The notes under the pieces are model-generated. The model saw only the letters and a list, made by a program, of their open reading frames with translations, made no database searches and was not told where the DNA came from. DNA of 53,336 nucleotides from contig JABDED010000014.1 in NCBI GenBank assembly GCA_013287275.1, positions 1-53,336 of the forward strand. The letters are read 5' to 3'. This DNA comes from Betaproteobacteria bacterium (lineage in GTDB: Bacteria > Pseudomonadota > Gammaproteobacteria > Burkholderiales > Burkholderiaceae_D). This document shows positions 32,220 to 41,189 of this stretch, one piece after another; the first letter of the stretch is position 1; each line of letters opens with the position of its first letter. A program made the position numbers and the translations under genes.

Positions 32220-33525
32220 TCTTTGCTCCATTTGATTGTGTTGTCGGAATGAATAGATTGTCTCCGCCAGGTTTCGGAGACATGTATTTTTTCGCCCTGA
32301 CATCGTTTTGACTCATCCAGCCGGGACCAGAACCAGGGCCGCCCAGCGCGGCGCGGAAGTATTCGGCCTGGCTCTTCGCGTCACCTTCCAAGAGCGAGGA
32401 GCGATCAAACTCAGCGAAAATGCCGGTCTGCCGAAACAGCTTGCGGTTGAGTTCTTGTTCCAGTCGCACCAAGTGCGGCTGCAAGGTGAAGCTGACGAAG
32501 GCGCGCCCCATGCTCTCGATGCCGCTGCCCCAGCTGGTGCTGGCCGAGGTCTCGCCTATCATGTGCGGCGGCACGCCAAAGGCGCGGGCAATGTCGATCA
32601 CTTGAAATTTGCGTGCCTCAAGAAGTTGCGAGTCTTGGGCCGACAGACTGATTTCTTGCGCATCCATGCCCTCGGTCAATACCAGCGGAAGTTTGTGCGC
32701 GTTGGTAATGCCGCTGTACTTATTCCTAAAGGAGGCTTGCAGCAATGCGATTTGCGCCTCATCCATCTTTTTGGGGGATTTCAGGACGATGCTGGGATGC
32801 GCACCATCGGCGAAGAAGCGACCGCTAAACTCATCCATCGCTATCGCATTGCCTGTCGCCTGCCGTGCGCCCCAGGACAACACGGAATAGCTGCGCAGAC
32901 CATTGAAGCCGTAGCCGGGAAAGTGCAGCACGTCATCCTGATCGTAGCCCTTGGCCGTATAGCCGTCGTTGACAGCATACATGTTGCGGGCATCGATGCC
33001 GAGGCTCTGCCGATCAGGGACACACGACTCCCACGGAATAGGGATGATCTCCTTGATGGCACCCAGCGGGGTACGCTTGATGAGCGCGAATGAGTCGCCG
33101 CGCAACAGGATGAACTGCAATACCCGCTGCCAGTGGCTGGCCGCAGTCCAGGCCGCGCAGGGCTGTTCGTTGAGCAGATCAAAAAGAAAGTCATCTTCGA
33201 CTTCTCCGCGCCCTGCCCCACGGCCCTTATATAGCTTGATTGGCAAGGTGCTGACGGCACCCGCGATGCGATCCACGCAGGCAAATACCGCCGATACCCG
33301 TTGCGCGGAGTCCGGCGTAACATACACGCCAGCCGAGGCGGGCGTGCCGCCAAAGAATTCAACGATGCGAGGATCTGAGCTTTGCACCATCACAGCTCCG
33401 TTACCGGCATTGTTGATTGTCGCAGTGCGGCCAGCTTCTCGCTCTGCCCGCCAGTTCGTCAGAATGGGCGAGCCGGGCGTCGCCGCTCTGTGCTGCGCTG
33501 TATTCCATATTGTTTGAGCTGTCAT
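32209..33525 (-). CDS. portal protein (HK97 family)
   Basis: This 438-residue portal shows the HK97 family pattern: 'VYVTPDSAQRVSAVFACVDRIAGAVSTLPIKLYK', 'LNEQPCAAWTAASHWQRVLQFILLRGDSFALIKR', 'DDVLHFPGYGFNGLRSYSVLSWGARQATGNAIAMDEFSGRFFADGAHPSIVLKSP', 'RAFGVPPHMIGETSASTSWGSGIESMGRAFVSFTLQPHLVRLEQELNRKLF'. It forms the dodecameric DNA entry ring. Its first codons overlap the terminase large subunit stop by 4 bp. Confidence 0.95.
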   Translation of the reverse strand: MTAQTIWNTAQHRAATPGSPILTNWRAEREAGRTATINNAGNGAVMVQSSDPRIVEFFGGTPASAGVYVTPDSAQRVSAVFACVDRIAGAVSTLPIKLYKGRGAGRGEVEDDFLFDLLNEQPCAAWTAASHWQRVLQFILLRGDSFALIKRTPLGAIKEIIPIPWESCVPDRQSLGIDARNMYAVNDGYTAKGYDQDDVLHFPGYGFNGLRSYSVLSWGARQATGNAIAMDEFSGRFFADGAHPSIVLKSPKKMDEAQIALLQASFRNKYSGITNAHKLPLVLTEGMDAQEISLSAQDSQLLEARKFQVIDIARAFGVPPHMIGETSASTSWGSGIESMGRAFVSFTLQPHLVRLEQELNRKLFRQTGIFAEFDRSSLLEGDAKSQAEYFRAALGGPGSGPGWMSQNDVRAKKYMSPKPGGDNLFIPTTQSNGAKNEK

Positions 33526-35354
33526 AGGTCTACAAATCCTTGTGAAATTCGATCATTAACGACATCGGCGGCACGGGACAGCGCCATGACAGTCGCGACA
33601 ACGCCGTCGATACGACCGTTATCGTTCGACTTCTTTTTGTTGGGTCGGAAATTGCCATTGGTATCAAACAGCAAGGCGGTGTTTAACGCGCACCAGCGCA
33701 GGACCGGATTGCCGCCATGCTGCAATTGTTTGCCATACACCAGCTCTTCCAGCTTCTTACTGCCTGGATACATGCCGCCCGTGTTTTGCGGGACTTCCAC
33801 CAATGGCACATTCAATTCGATGAGTTCATTGGCAAGCTGCAATGCGTTCCAGCGATCAAAGCCGATTTCGGCTACGTCGTAGTCCTGCATCACTTGGAGG
33901 ATCTGCCGTTTGACCTGGTCGTAATCAGTGACGTTGCCGGACGTGCCGGTGATCCACTTCTGCGCTTGCCAGCGCTTATACGGCGCGGCGTCGTCATGCT
34001 CTTGCGAATCGATCTTGTCTTGCGGGCACCAGAACCATACCAGGCAGTACCAGTCATCGCCCTCTTCTTCCGGTGGAAAAACCAGCGATAGCGCAGTCAG
34101 ATCCCGCGTGGAACCGAGATCCAGCCCGCCGTAGCACTTGCGCCCCTTGAGTATTTCAGGATCGAACTTCTTGCCACCCTTGTCCCAGACGTTGATATCG
34201 AACCAGCCTTCAACGCTGTTGCACCAGATATTGAGATCCTTGGTCAGAAAATTGACCATTGCACCAGGCAGCGCCGCCGCCTTACGCGCCATGCCGCGCA
34301 TGTATTCCAGCGTCTTGGATTTGCCCAGACCGGGATTAGCCTTGTACCAGTTGCGCTCTTCGAACGGGTCGTCGCCCTCATCCAGCGTGTAGATATATCC
34401 AAAGAAGGAATCGTCAGCTCGCTTGCCTTCCAGCACCGAGATCAGATAGGAGCGCACCTCAGTGCAGATGCCGTCGAGAATGAAGCCCGCCGTGGTGATA
34501 GCGGAGAGCAGCGGCTCAAAACGGGCACCGAGCGCGGATTCCATCACATCCCATACGTCGCGGGTGCGCTGCGCGTGCAGCTCATCAAACAGGATGGCTG
34601 ATGGGTTGAGTCCGTCAAGGTTTTCTGCGTTGGCGGGCAGCGGCGCAAAGACGGAGGTATCGAGTTCGACTTTCTCCTGGTTCAGCCCGCCAAAGACCTT
34701 GAATGATCGGGCCACACCAGGCGAGCGGCGCACCCAGCGCTTGATGTTGTCAAACGCTGGCTTAAATACCGTCATCGCCTGCGCCCTGGTCGTCGCTACA
34801 GCATAGACCTCTGCGCCGATCTCACCGTCCATCGAAAACAGATACGCGCCCTGCGGCCCCTTCCAGGTGCTCTTGCCATTCTTCCGCGCAACTTCTTCAT
34901 AGCCGCGAGAGAAGCGCCGCCCACCGTCGGCACGCCGCCAGCCGTAGAGCACCGCCGTCCAGAACTTCTGCCAGGGATCAAGCAGGATAGGCTTGCCAGC
35001 GAGCGGACCTTTTATGTGGACGAAGTATTGCTCGATGTAGCGGATGACATGCCAGCCATGGTCCGGCACGAAGCTTAAGCCGCGCTTGCCGCCCTGGATC
35101 AAATCGTCGTAGTGCCGCTTGACGGCCAGGTAGACAAAGCGCCCGGTCAGGATCTCGCCGCGTAAGACGGGCAGGCCGTACTCAATATCCCATTGCTGCA
35201 GCTCAGCAGGGATTAATTGGGCAACCCTTTTTTGGGTGAGGACATGGCGTGGCTTACCAGATCGCCGAACAGATCGTCCTGCCCGCTTTTCTCGCCCGTG
35301 TCCTTTCTTACCCGGGCCAGCGACGGTATCGTCAGACATGCTTTCGGTAGCCAT
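33522..35354 (-). CDS. terminase large subunit
   Basis: This protein of up to 610 residues has Walker A-like 'EEVARKNGKSTW', Walker B 'AILFDELHAQ' and the nuclease region ('KCYGGLDLGSTRDLTALSLVFPPEE', 'EIGFDRWNALQLANELIELNVPLVEVPQNTGG') of HK97/phiCD-type large terminases. It powers DNA packaging and makes the terminal cuts. The start is uncertain: ATG 35354 gives a 142-bp overlap with the small subunit gene in another frame, ATG 35339 is equally possible, and a non-ATG start nearer the small-subunit stop cannot be excluded. Confidence 0.93.
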   Translation of the reverse strand: MATESMSDDTVAGPGKKGHGREKRAGRSVRRSGKPRHVLTQKRVAQLIPAELQQWDIEYGLPVLRGEILTGRFVYLAVKRHYDDLIQGGKRGLSFVPDHGWHVIRYIEQYFVHIKGPLAGKPILLDPWQKFWTAVLYGWRRADGGRRFSRGYEEVARKNGKSTWKGPQGAYLFSMDGEIGAEVYAVATTRAQAMTVFKPAFDNIKRWVRRSPGVARSFKVFGGLNQEKVELDTSVFAPLPANAENLDGLNPSAILFDELHAQRTRDVWDVMESALGARFEPLLSAITTAGFILDGICTEVRSYLISVLEGKRADDSFFGYIYTLDEGDDPFEERNWYKANPGLGKSKTLEYMRGMARKAAALPGAMVNFLTKDLNIWCNSVEGWFDINVWDKGGKKFDPEILKGRKCYGGLDLGSTRDLTALSLVFPPEEEGDDWYCLVWFWCPQDKIDSQEHDDAAPYKRWQAQKWITGTSGNVTDYDQVKRQILQVMQDYDVAEIGFDRWNALQLANELIELNVPLVEVPQNTGGMYPGSKKLEELVYGKQLQHGGNPVLRWCALNTALLFDTNGNFRPNKKKSNDNGRIDGVVATVMALSRAADVVNDRISQGFVDL

Positions 35355-35698
35355 TGGCCCAGCTCCATTTTCAATCGTTTCTCATCGTCAGCCCACGGCG
35401 TCGGCGTAGCCCATCCTGTTTTTGAAATTTGCACGCGGCCATTGATCGCGCAGTCTTCAGACGCCTTGATCCAATCGACAAACGTTCTGACGATGACCGC
35501 AATCGGCATCCCGGCAGTGATGTGCTCAATCCCCGCATCGCGCAGGGACTGGCAGATGTAGTCGTACACCTGCCGCTCACGCTCTTTCAGATCGATGATC
35601 GGCGGTGGATCGGGCGAAGTCATTTCCGCGCCAGCTCCACTGACCGAGTTGCCGCCGACAGCGGGCAACTCAGTGGTGAAATGTGGTTTTGTATTCAT
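35213..35698 (-). CDS. terminase small subunit (P27 family)
   Basis: Start at ATG 35698 gives 161 residues. 'LKERERQVYDYICQSLRDAGIEHITAGMPIAVIVRTFVDW' and 'GWATPTPWADDEKRLKMELGQWLPKACLTIPSLARVR' match the P27-type small terminase subunit that recognises the packaging site. It lies directly upstream of the large subunit gene and downstream of the HNH gene, the conserved order of cos-type packaging modules. Confidence 0.88.
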   Translation of the reverse strand: MNTKPHFTTELPAVGGNSVSGAGAEMTSPDPPPIIDLKERERQVYDYICQSLRDAGIEHITAGMPIAVIVRTFVDWIKASEDCAINGRVQISKTGWATPTPWADDEKRLKMELGQWLPKACLTIPSLARVRKDTGEKSGQDDLFGDLVSHAMSSPKKGLPN

Positions 35699-35739
35699 GT
35701 GAATTCGATTTTTGAGTAGAAGTAAGGATGTCGATGTAA

Positions 35740-35752
35740 ACCCCCAGGGGGT
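35740..35752. promoter_or_regulatory. possible cos-region dyad
   Basis: ACCCCC-A-GGGGGT lies in the 133-bp gap between the HNH gene and the small terminase gene, where HNH-dependent cos phages usually carry their cohesive-end site. It is a candidate only; no cohesive-end length or nick positions can be read from sequence. Confidence 0.3.
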
Positions 35753-35831
35753 AGTTTTCGTTCGCCATAAATTCCCGGCTAAACTGACGGTTTCCGAGCG
35801 CGCAGTCACAAACTTTTACCCACCCCCCACC

Positions 35832-36191
35832 TCATTTTGGTGTTGGGTATCTCGCTCGCTTGGCTTCGGCTAAACTTTTTGCTTCGTGACATGGCTCACA
35901 AAGTCCTTGATCGTTGGTGTCATCATCGGCACCACCCTCGAACAGAGGTACGATGTGATCGCGCTGCGTGGCAAGCGTGACGCGCCCTGCACGCCGACAC
36001 TCAGCGCAGAGCGGATCACGCATGAACAGATCGGCCCGCATCTTCTGCAGACGGCGACCGGTGATACGCTTCGTCGCATCCTTGCGCTTAACCCAGGCTG
36101 GACGCGCATGATCGGCGCAACGCCCTGAGCCGTCGCTCACCAGCGTGCGGCATCCAACGTAGGTGCATTTCTTCGGGGCGGAGCGTGGCAT
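35832..36191 (-). CDS. HNH endonuclease of the packaging module
   Basis: Starting at ATG 36191, the 119-residue protein has zinc cysteines (CTYVGCR, C-x2-C in 'CAEC' and 'CEPC') and the HNH core 'ATQRDHIVPLFEGGADDDTNDQGLCEPCHEAKS' (residues 78-110). HNH proteins next to terminase genes are known to be needed with the large subunit for cos cleavage in HK97-like phages. The gene is the first of the head operon after the terminator cluster. Confidence 0.92.
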   Translation of the reverse strand: MPRSAPKKCTYVGCRTLVSDGSGRCADHARPAWVKRKDATKRITGRRLQKMRADLFMRDPLCAECRRAGRVTLATQRDHIVPLFEGGADDDTNDQGLCEPCHEAKSLAEAKRARYPTPK

Positions 36192-36205
36192 GCGGATCAC
36201 CAAAT

Positions 36206-36520
36206 AAAAATGCCCCAGCGGCTGAAAGCAACTGAGGCGAAAGGTACAGACGCACCCCAGAGACCAATGCGCTAGTGCAGACGTGTGTACAAGGAAATAA
36301 ACAAGGGCAAGTCCATGACAGACTTGCCCTTGCCTTGAACGAACTTAGCAAACGCCGAGTTCGGTGTGAGATCGGTACAAAATAAAAAAGCCCCGGCTCT
36401 GTGAAGAGTCAGGGCAGAAACAGGGCGTCAGCATGACACCCTGAGGAGAGTCGAGACACAATGAAAAAAGCCCCGACGTTTTAGGCCAGGGCTTTTGTAC
36501 AGACGTGCGAAGTCCGTCTG
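36206..36520 (-). terminator. cluster of hairpins/terminators at the head of the late operon
   Basis: Within 315 bp five or six hairpins face the leftward transcript: CAGACG/CGTCTG (36500-36520), AAAAGCCC/GGGCTTTT (36466-36496), CAGGGCGTCA/TGACACCCTG (36421-36443), GCCCCGGCTCT/AGAGTCAGGGC followed by Ts (36384-36415), a 12-bp stem CAAGGGCAAGTC/GACTTGCCCTTG (36302-36332), and GCCCCAG/CTGAGGC followed by Ts (36206-36239). No gene is present in 36192-36529. This is the expected block for unmodified polymerase starting at the late promoter. Confidence 0.75.
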
Positions 36521-36526
36521 AGACGA

Positions 36527-36555
36527 ATATTATTTGAAATACTTATGCGTTGCAA
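36527..36555 (-). promoter_or_regulatory. late promoter (PR'-like), sigma70
   Basis: On the minus strand TTGCAA (36550-36555) and TAATAT (36527-36532) are separated by exactly 17 bases. The promoter overlaps the last codons of the Q-like gene, and predicted initiation near 36520 lies about 25 bp before the first terminator, as in lambdoid late promoters. Confidence 0.7.
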
Positions 36556-36913
36556 TGTTTTTTTTCAATTTGGATTCCAGTGCCTTTTCCGCATCCGCCA
36601 GCACATCGGCAAAAATGAGTGATGGGAATTTCCATTGCGTTGCAATGGCGCACCGTTTCTTGATGGCCCAATTGTGTTGGACCTTGAGGTCAGAGATCAT
36701 CACATCCACCGCCTCACCGACCTCGCTATCCATGCGATCATACAACTGCTCAGCATCCGCCTCGGCATCGCTGACCAGGCCAGCAGATCGCCCGCGCCAA
36801 CCGATACCAACATCGCTACGATGCTGCCACCGCACCCACAAATCAAGACATACATCCAACGGCGTTTCTTCTACAAAACGCACTTCAATTTTTCTTGGTA
36901 ATCGCGCATTCAT
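36530..36913 (-). CDS. Q-like late antiterminator (putative)
   Basis: This 127-residue protein has an N-terminal 'LWVRWQHRSDVGIGWRGRSAGL', then a helical part 'EVGEAVDVMISDLKVQHNWAIKKRCAIATQWKFPSLIFADVLADAEKALESKLKKNI'. That pattern ('aID..I..L...ai...y....FP') resembles small phage antiterminator Q/DUF1133-type proteins with a degenerate HTH. It is the last gene of the leftward early operon and is immediately followed by a strong promoter and a terminator cluster, exactly the lambda Q position. The context raises confidence above what the sequence alone would give. Confidence 0.55.
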   Translation of the reverse strand: MNARLPRKIEVRFVEETPLDVCLDLWVRWQHRSDVGIGWRGRSAGLVSDAEADAEQLYDRMDSEVGEAVDVMISDLKVQHNWAIKKRCAIATQWKFPSLIFADVLADAEKALESKLKKNIATHKYFK

Positions 36914-37634
36914 CCCTGAATCCCCAGTGCCTCGTTTGCACTCTTTAGTTGCATGAGGTTGATTGCCTTGTCGCCACTTTCAACCCGTTCCAATATTCGC
37001 CTTGCCCACCGCTTATGATCGAATTGCGCATCTGCTTTTTTCCACGCAGACCTCATCTCGTCCACTACGCCCTCAGTCCCTGATGTAGTCCGCGTACCGG
37101 CTGACACACCAATTTGCAACATGGGTGCCGGAATCGGCTCCCACTGGCCTTTTGCACTTTGCTCCGCCAGCGCACGCTCCCATCGCCCTTTGATCTGCCC
37201 ATGCGTCTGCATCTTCAAATCGTATGCCATGCCCACCGCCGCCCAGTAGACTGCTGGCGATGACCACAAACCGATCTCCCCAGCCTCACGTGCTGCAAGG
37301 CCGCTCAGCGCTTCGTGATACGCAGCCAACGGATCAAGCGCCGGCCTGCATGCCCGCAGGAATTCCGCAATGGATGGCGGCCAGTCGTACAAACGGCGGC
37401 ATGCCTTCCAACCCGTTTGCACTTCAGCCGTCGTTAAATTTTCTTCCTCAAACGTCTCGGCCCAGCTTTCCCGCCAGTTGATGATCGCGTCTTGACTCGC
37501 AAAAGCCGAGCGCCACTTGTGCGGATAAGCCCCGTCCAGACGATTGAACAGATGGTCCATCATCGAAATGCCGAGCGCAGGATGCACGTCCAACCATTTC
37601 GATATCGGGGCAGTTGAAGTCCTCAGAGGAGCGT

Positions 37635-37638
<4 letters not shown>
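36910..37638 (-). CDS. replication protein P-like (helicase loader)
   Basis: This 242-residue protein has the lambda P-type region 'VHPALGISMMDHLFNRLDGAYPHKWRSAFASQDAIINWRESWAETFEEENLTTAEVQTGWKACRRLYDWPPSIAEFLRACRP'. In this family 'NRL', 'W...L' and 'P....EF' positions are conserved and the protein delivers the host DnaB helicase to the phage origin. It overlaps its neighbours by 4 bp on each side, in a tight operon with the DUF1376 (O-like) gene. Confidence 0.82.
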
Positions 37639-38510
<872 letters not shown>

Positions 38511-38562
38511 AAGCCTAAATCGTCAATTTGTGAGCCGCTATGGTTGAAGATACGCCGACGGC

Positions 38563-39051
38563 CTATCCGTGGCGTGCACCAGCGGCTTTTGCCACCGAGG
38601 CCGCTTTGGTATCACGGCAATACACGCGGAAGGTCAGCGCACGCAACTCGTCCATGGTTTGGTGCATACGGTCAACGATGGCATTGATCCTTTCTTTCTC
38701 ACGCGCATTCACCTCGCCATCCTTGGTGGCCTCGCGGAATTCCAGGGACAACTCGCCCAGCTCCTCGTACAATTCATGGAATTTGTCCGAGATAGAATCG
38801 TTGTCGATGTGATCGACAGACGGCAATTTGAGGAATGTGCCACCACTAACAGCGGCAACGGCTTCGGCAAACATGGCAGTGCCACTGAATGCCTGCATCT
38901 GTAGCGCGGTTTGAACGCCCAGGTCTTGCCCCTTGCGCTCATAGATACGGTTTTCTAGAGCATCGCGACTCATGCCGAGCGCCGCAGAGATGGCATCCCA
39001 GCCACCGGAAAAACTCTTGATCATGCCTAAATACGATTGACGAATATTCAC
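38563..39051 (-). CDS. YmfL/CII-type regulatory protein
   Basis: This 162-residue protein has an N-terminal DNA-binding segment 'GGWDAISAALGMSRDALENRIYERKGQDLGVQTALQMQAFSG' matching YmfL-type (e14 prophage) regulators, and a C-terminal helical part ('KFHELYEELGELSLEFREATKDGEVNAREKERINAIVDRMHQTMDELRAL'). It occupies the CII position, after Cro and before the replication genes. It may activate genes for lysogeny or regulate replication. Two in-frame Met codons near the start do not change the domain. Confidence 0.75.
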   Translation of the reverse strand: MNIRQSYLGMIKSFSGGWDAISAALGMSRDALENRIYERKGQDLGVQTALQMQAFSGTAMFAEAVAAVSGGTFLKLPSVDHIDNDSISDKFHELYEELGELSLEFREATKDGEVNAREKERINAIVDRMHQTMDELRALTFRVYCRDTKAASVAKAAGARHG

Positions 39052-39143
39052 AACGATTCCTTTTTACTGTGGTTTTCTTGTTTATTTCTGATTGCTATTC
39101 TTTTTTGCAACGAGCCTCTGAGAGGTGAGGGATTCCAGTCGTG

Positions 39144-39329
39144 TTAAATTGCCGCTTCCAAGCATTCATTTAGCTGCACTGAAAATACTTGAGTCAGTTC
39201 AGGCTCTGAAAAGCGCCGGCACCCCAACAGCACAAGGACCTCGGCACTAACTGCAAACTGACGACTATCGGCCAATGGACTTGATGCCGCACCGTTTATG
39301 CCCGTGGTTGATGTATGTGCTTGGCTCAC
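39144..39329 (-). CDS. small uncharacterised phage protein
   Basis: A GTG at 39329 preceded by AAAGGAAAAG gives about 61 residues ('SQAHTSTTGINGAASSPLADSRQFAVSAEVLVLLGCRRFSEPE...'). An ATG at 39356 would add nine basic residues but lacks a ribosome binding site. It lies between cro and the YmfL-type gene on the leftward transcript. I recognise no domain; the reading frame is plausible but not certain. Confidence 0.45.
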   Translation of the reverse strand: MSQAHTSTTGINGAASSPLADSRQFAVSAEVLVLLGCRRFSEPELTQVFSVQLNECLEAAI

Positions 39330-39475
39330 AACTTTTCCTTTCTTTGGTGGTGTCAACTTTCGTTTTGATTAAGTAAACTTGCTCAAACGGTACAAGGGAG
39401 AAACAAAAACATGTGTGCAGGCGACCGAAATGAGCGTGCGACCAAAGAGCCCACACTCATCACATCGCTGTTCCG

Positions 39476-39706
39476 CTATTCAGGTTTGATTGGGCTCGCC
39501 GGACTAATTTCACCGAACAAATCAGGATCAAGCTCGTGTCGGGTTACACGACCATCCAAAGCAATCTCGATTTGCTTACATCCATTCGGCGAAGGTTTTC
39601 CTTGATCCACCCATTTTTGGACTGCCTGGGGGGAAATCCCTAAGAGGTTGGCCAGCGCAGTCTGCGAGCCAGCGAGGCGAACTGCCTTTTGAATTCCAGT
39701 TTCCAT
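39476..39706 (-). CDS. cro: Cro-like repressor (YdaS family)
   Basis: This 76-residue protein is a single HTH: 'AVRLAGSQTALANLLGISPQAVQKWVDQGKPSPNGCKQIEIALDGRVTRHELDPDLF'. The YdaS/Cro pattern includes 'QxxLAxxLGISxxAVQKWxxxG...P..r...IE.aTxGxVTxxELRPDLF'. It is transcribed away from CI from a promoter built of TTGCAA (39772-39777), a 17-base spacer and TAATCA (39749-39754) on the minus strand, which overlaps the CI/Cro operators. It should turn down cI and favour the lytic path. Confidence 0.9.
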   Translation of the reverse strand: METGIQKAVRLAGSQTALANLLGISPQAVQKWVDQGKPSPNGCKQIEIALDGRVTRHELDPDLFGEISPASPIKPE

Positions 39707-39725
39707 AGTTTCAAACGGTTAATAA

Positions 39726-39803
39726 TTACAACCGTAGGTTACAACCAATGATTACATTTTACAACCAATAATTGCAATGATATTTACAACGACTGGTTGT
39801 AAA
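39726..39803. promoter_or_regulatory. immunity-region operators with divergent cro/cI promoters
   Basis: TTACAACC-type half sites occur four times (39726, 39740, 39759 and 39784). The last is a perfect dyad, TTTACAAC-N5-GTTGTAAA (39783-39803). The leftward promoter (TTGCAA 39772-39777, TAATCA 39749-39754) and the rightward cI promoter (TTTACA 39758-39763, TATTTA 39781-39786, 17-base spacer) are interleaved with these sites, the classic CI/Cro switch. Confidence 0.8.
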
Positions 39804-39811
39804 GTGTCGAA

Positions 39812-40507
39812 ATGGAAAACATGGCTCAACGACTAATAGACGCGCTCACAAGAAAGAACGGCGGGAACCAATCGGAATTGGCCCGTTTCGTGAAAGTGAG
39901 CCCGCAGGCAGTCCAGAAATGGATATCCGGCGAATCGGAGCCGCGTGGCATTAACCTTACTCGCGCCGCTCAATTCCTCGGCGTTTCGCCTTCATATTTG
40001 AAGTTTGGCGAGGCCAGTATTGAAGACATCGCGCATGCTCTTCCCCAGGACCATTCAAAAGTAATCCCTTATGATGGGGACGATCCAGAATTCATAGAAA
40101 TCCGAAAAGTGAAATTAAGTTTGCAAGCAGGTATAGTTGGTTTTTCAGTTGAAGGCGAAGTAAAGGATGGCAGGCCGATCAGCTTCAATCGTCAATGGCT
40201 GGAAGAACAAGGTCTAAACGCAAAAGACCTGATTGCAACAAAGGTCAAGGGCGAAAGCATGGAACCCTCGCTGTACGACGGAGACACCGTAGTAATCAAC
40301 ACGGCTGACCGCACACCAGTGGATGGCATTGCCTTTGCAATCAATTACGAAGGTGAGTCTGTCGTGAAGCGGATGGAACGCGATGTCGGCGAATGGTGGC
40401 TGTCGTCCGATAATCCTGATAAAAGCCGGTACAGTAGAAAAATCTGCCGAGGCAAAGAATGCATCATCATTGGTCGAATCATTCAGAAGCAAAGCCTCAA
40501 AGTTTAG
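39812..40507 (+). CDS. cI: CI-type repressor, self-cleaving S24 family
   Basis: This 231-residue repressor has an N-terminal HTH (residues 15-60: 'GNQSELARFVKVSPQAVQKWISGESEPRG') and a C-terminal S24 peptidase domain. Nucleophile Ser149 is in 'VKGESMEPSL', the general-base Lys186 in 'ESVVKRM', and a plausible Ala-Gly cleavage site (106-107) in 'SLQAGIVG'. RecA-stimulated cleavage would induce the prophage. ATG 39812 is the first start; ATG 39821 has a better-placed GGA. It faces cro across shared operators and has a second operator region downstream. Confidence 0.95.
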   Translation: MENMAQRLIDALTRKNGGNQSELARFVKVSPQAVQKWISGESEPRGINLTRAAQFLGVSPSYLKFGEASIEDIAHALPQDHSKVIPYDGDDPEFIEIRKVKLSLQAGIVGFSVEGEVKDGRPISFNRQWLEEQGLNAKDLIATKVKGESMEPSLYDGDTVVINTADRTPVDGIAFAINYEGESVVKRMERDVGEWWLSSDNPDKSRYSRKICRGKECIIIGRIIQKQSLKV

Positions 40508-40528
40508 ATTGTCGCGTTTGGAAAACAA

Positions 40529-40553
40529 AACCTGCCTTTGGCAGGTTTTTTTT
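40529..40553 (+). terminator. terminator after cI
   Basis: AACCTGCC/GGCAGGTT stem with a 3-base loop and eight T residues. Confidence 0.92.
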
Positions 40554-40590
40554 CGTCCGTTAGAACGACCCTCCCCCATCACCACCTCCA

Positions 40591-40660
40591 ACTTACAACC
40601 TGCAGTTGATTTCTGCAACTTTTTACTGTAACCTTTAGTTGTAATTCACTTACAACTAAA
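40591..40660 (+). promoter_or_regulatory. second operator region, promoter of the rightward operon
   Basis: TTACAAC-type half sites like those between cro and cI recur here: TTACAACCTGCAGTTGA (40593), GTAACCTTTAGTTGTAA (40628) and TTACAAC (40650). They precede the small-gene operon starting at 40675. CI therefore probably represses this operon as lambda CI does at a second operator. I could not fix the exact -35/-10 boxes. Confidence 0.65.
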
Positions 40661-40674
40661 CATTGGAGCTAAAA

Positions 40675-40854
40675 ATGACCTTAGATCACCTGAAGCATCT
40701 CGTCTTACGCATCCACGAAACAACCAAAGAGCACGCGCCGACAAAGCGCAAACACGTCGCAGTCATGCTTGGCCGCATCGTCGTAGGCATTGCCGTCCTC
40801 AAAGACAAGCGCCTGGGCGTTATCTTGCGCGGCATGCTGTCTCGTAGCCACTAG
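40675..40854 (+). CDS. small basic phage early protein
   Basis: ATG 40675 follows TTGGAGCTAAAA and gives 59 residues: 'TLDHLKHLVLRIHETTKEHAPTKRKHVAVMLGRIVVGIAVLKDKRLGVILRGMLSRSH'. It is rich in Lys, Arg and His with a hydrophobic middle helix. I recognise no family. It is the first gene of the rightward, CI-controlled operon; equivalent positions in lambdoid phages hold small host-takeover or recombination-support proteins. Confidence 0.65.
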   Translation: MTLDHLKHLVLRIHETTKEHAPTKRKHVAVMLGRIVVGIAVLKDKRLGVILRGMLSRSH

Positions 40855-40863
40855 GAGCCAGCA

Positions 40864-41040
40864 ATGGATGCCTTGTCCAAAACATCATTGGAGCTGCGCA
40901 AGCAAGTAACCCAAGCGGTCACCCAAATCAATCTGATGCGCAATGCATTACATCGTGTAGACAGCGATTTCGAAAAATCCGGAACTGTCAGCTGCGAAAC
41001 GATGGAATACGTGCGCCGCGTGAAAGGACTCCTAGCATGA
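40864..41040 (+). CDS. small early protein (58 residues)
   Basis: ATG 40864 is preceded by TAGGAG at good spacing. The 58-residue product is helical and amphipathic ('LELRKQVTQAVTQINLMRNALHRV', 'ETMEYVRRVKGLLA'). The stop overlaps the next start as ATGA (41037-41040), and it lies 9 bp after the previous gene, so it is clearly part of the operon. Function unknown. Confidence 0.65.
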   Translation: MDALSKTSLELRKQVTQAVTQINLMRNALHRVDSDFEKSGTVSCETMEYVRRVKGLLA

Positions 41041-41189
41041 GCGCCTTTCTCGTTACGGTTCGCACACCTACCTGGTGCGTTCGCTATCCGGCGATAGCCG
41101 ACTGCTGCTGCGACTGCATTGATGCTGCCATAGATCAATTCGGCGTTGCGACCGTCACTGCCATGCTGATTGGGGACGCGCATGCCTAA
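41037..41189 (+). CDS. small Cys-rich early protein (50 residues)
   Basis: The ATG of the ATGA overlap opens a 50-residue protein 'MSAFLVTVRTPTWCVRYPAIADC' followed by C-C-x-C and a C-terminal helix. A short 'TVRTPxxxxxYxAIAxxxxDA' pattern is common in small proteins of phage early operons of Burkholderiales and Pseudomonas phages. Its end overlaps the next start by 8 bp. Function unknown; the cysteines could bind metal. Confidence 0.65.
   Translation: MSAFLVTVRTPTWCVRYPAIADCCCDCIDAAIDQFGVATVTAMLIGDAHA

Noticed and set aside
35213-35354. Sequencing frameshift joining terminase small and large subunits
   Set aside because: Both proteins have their expected ends; the overlap is explained by an uncertain start of the large subunit.
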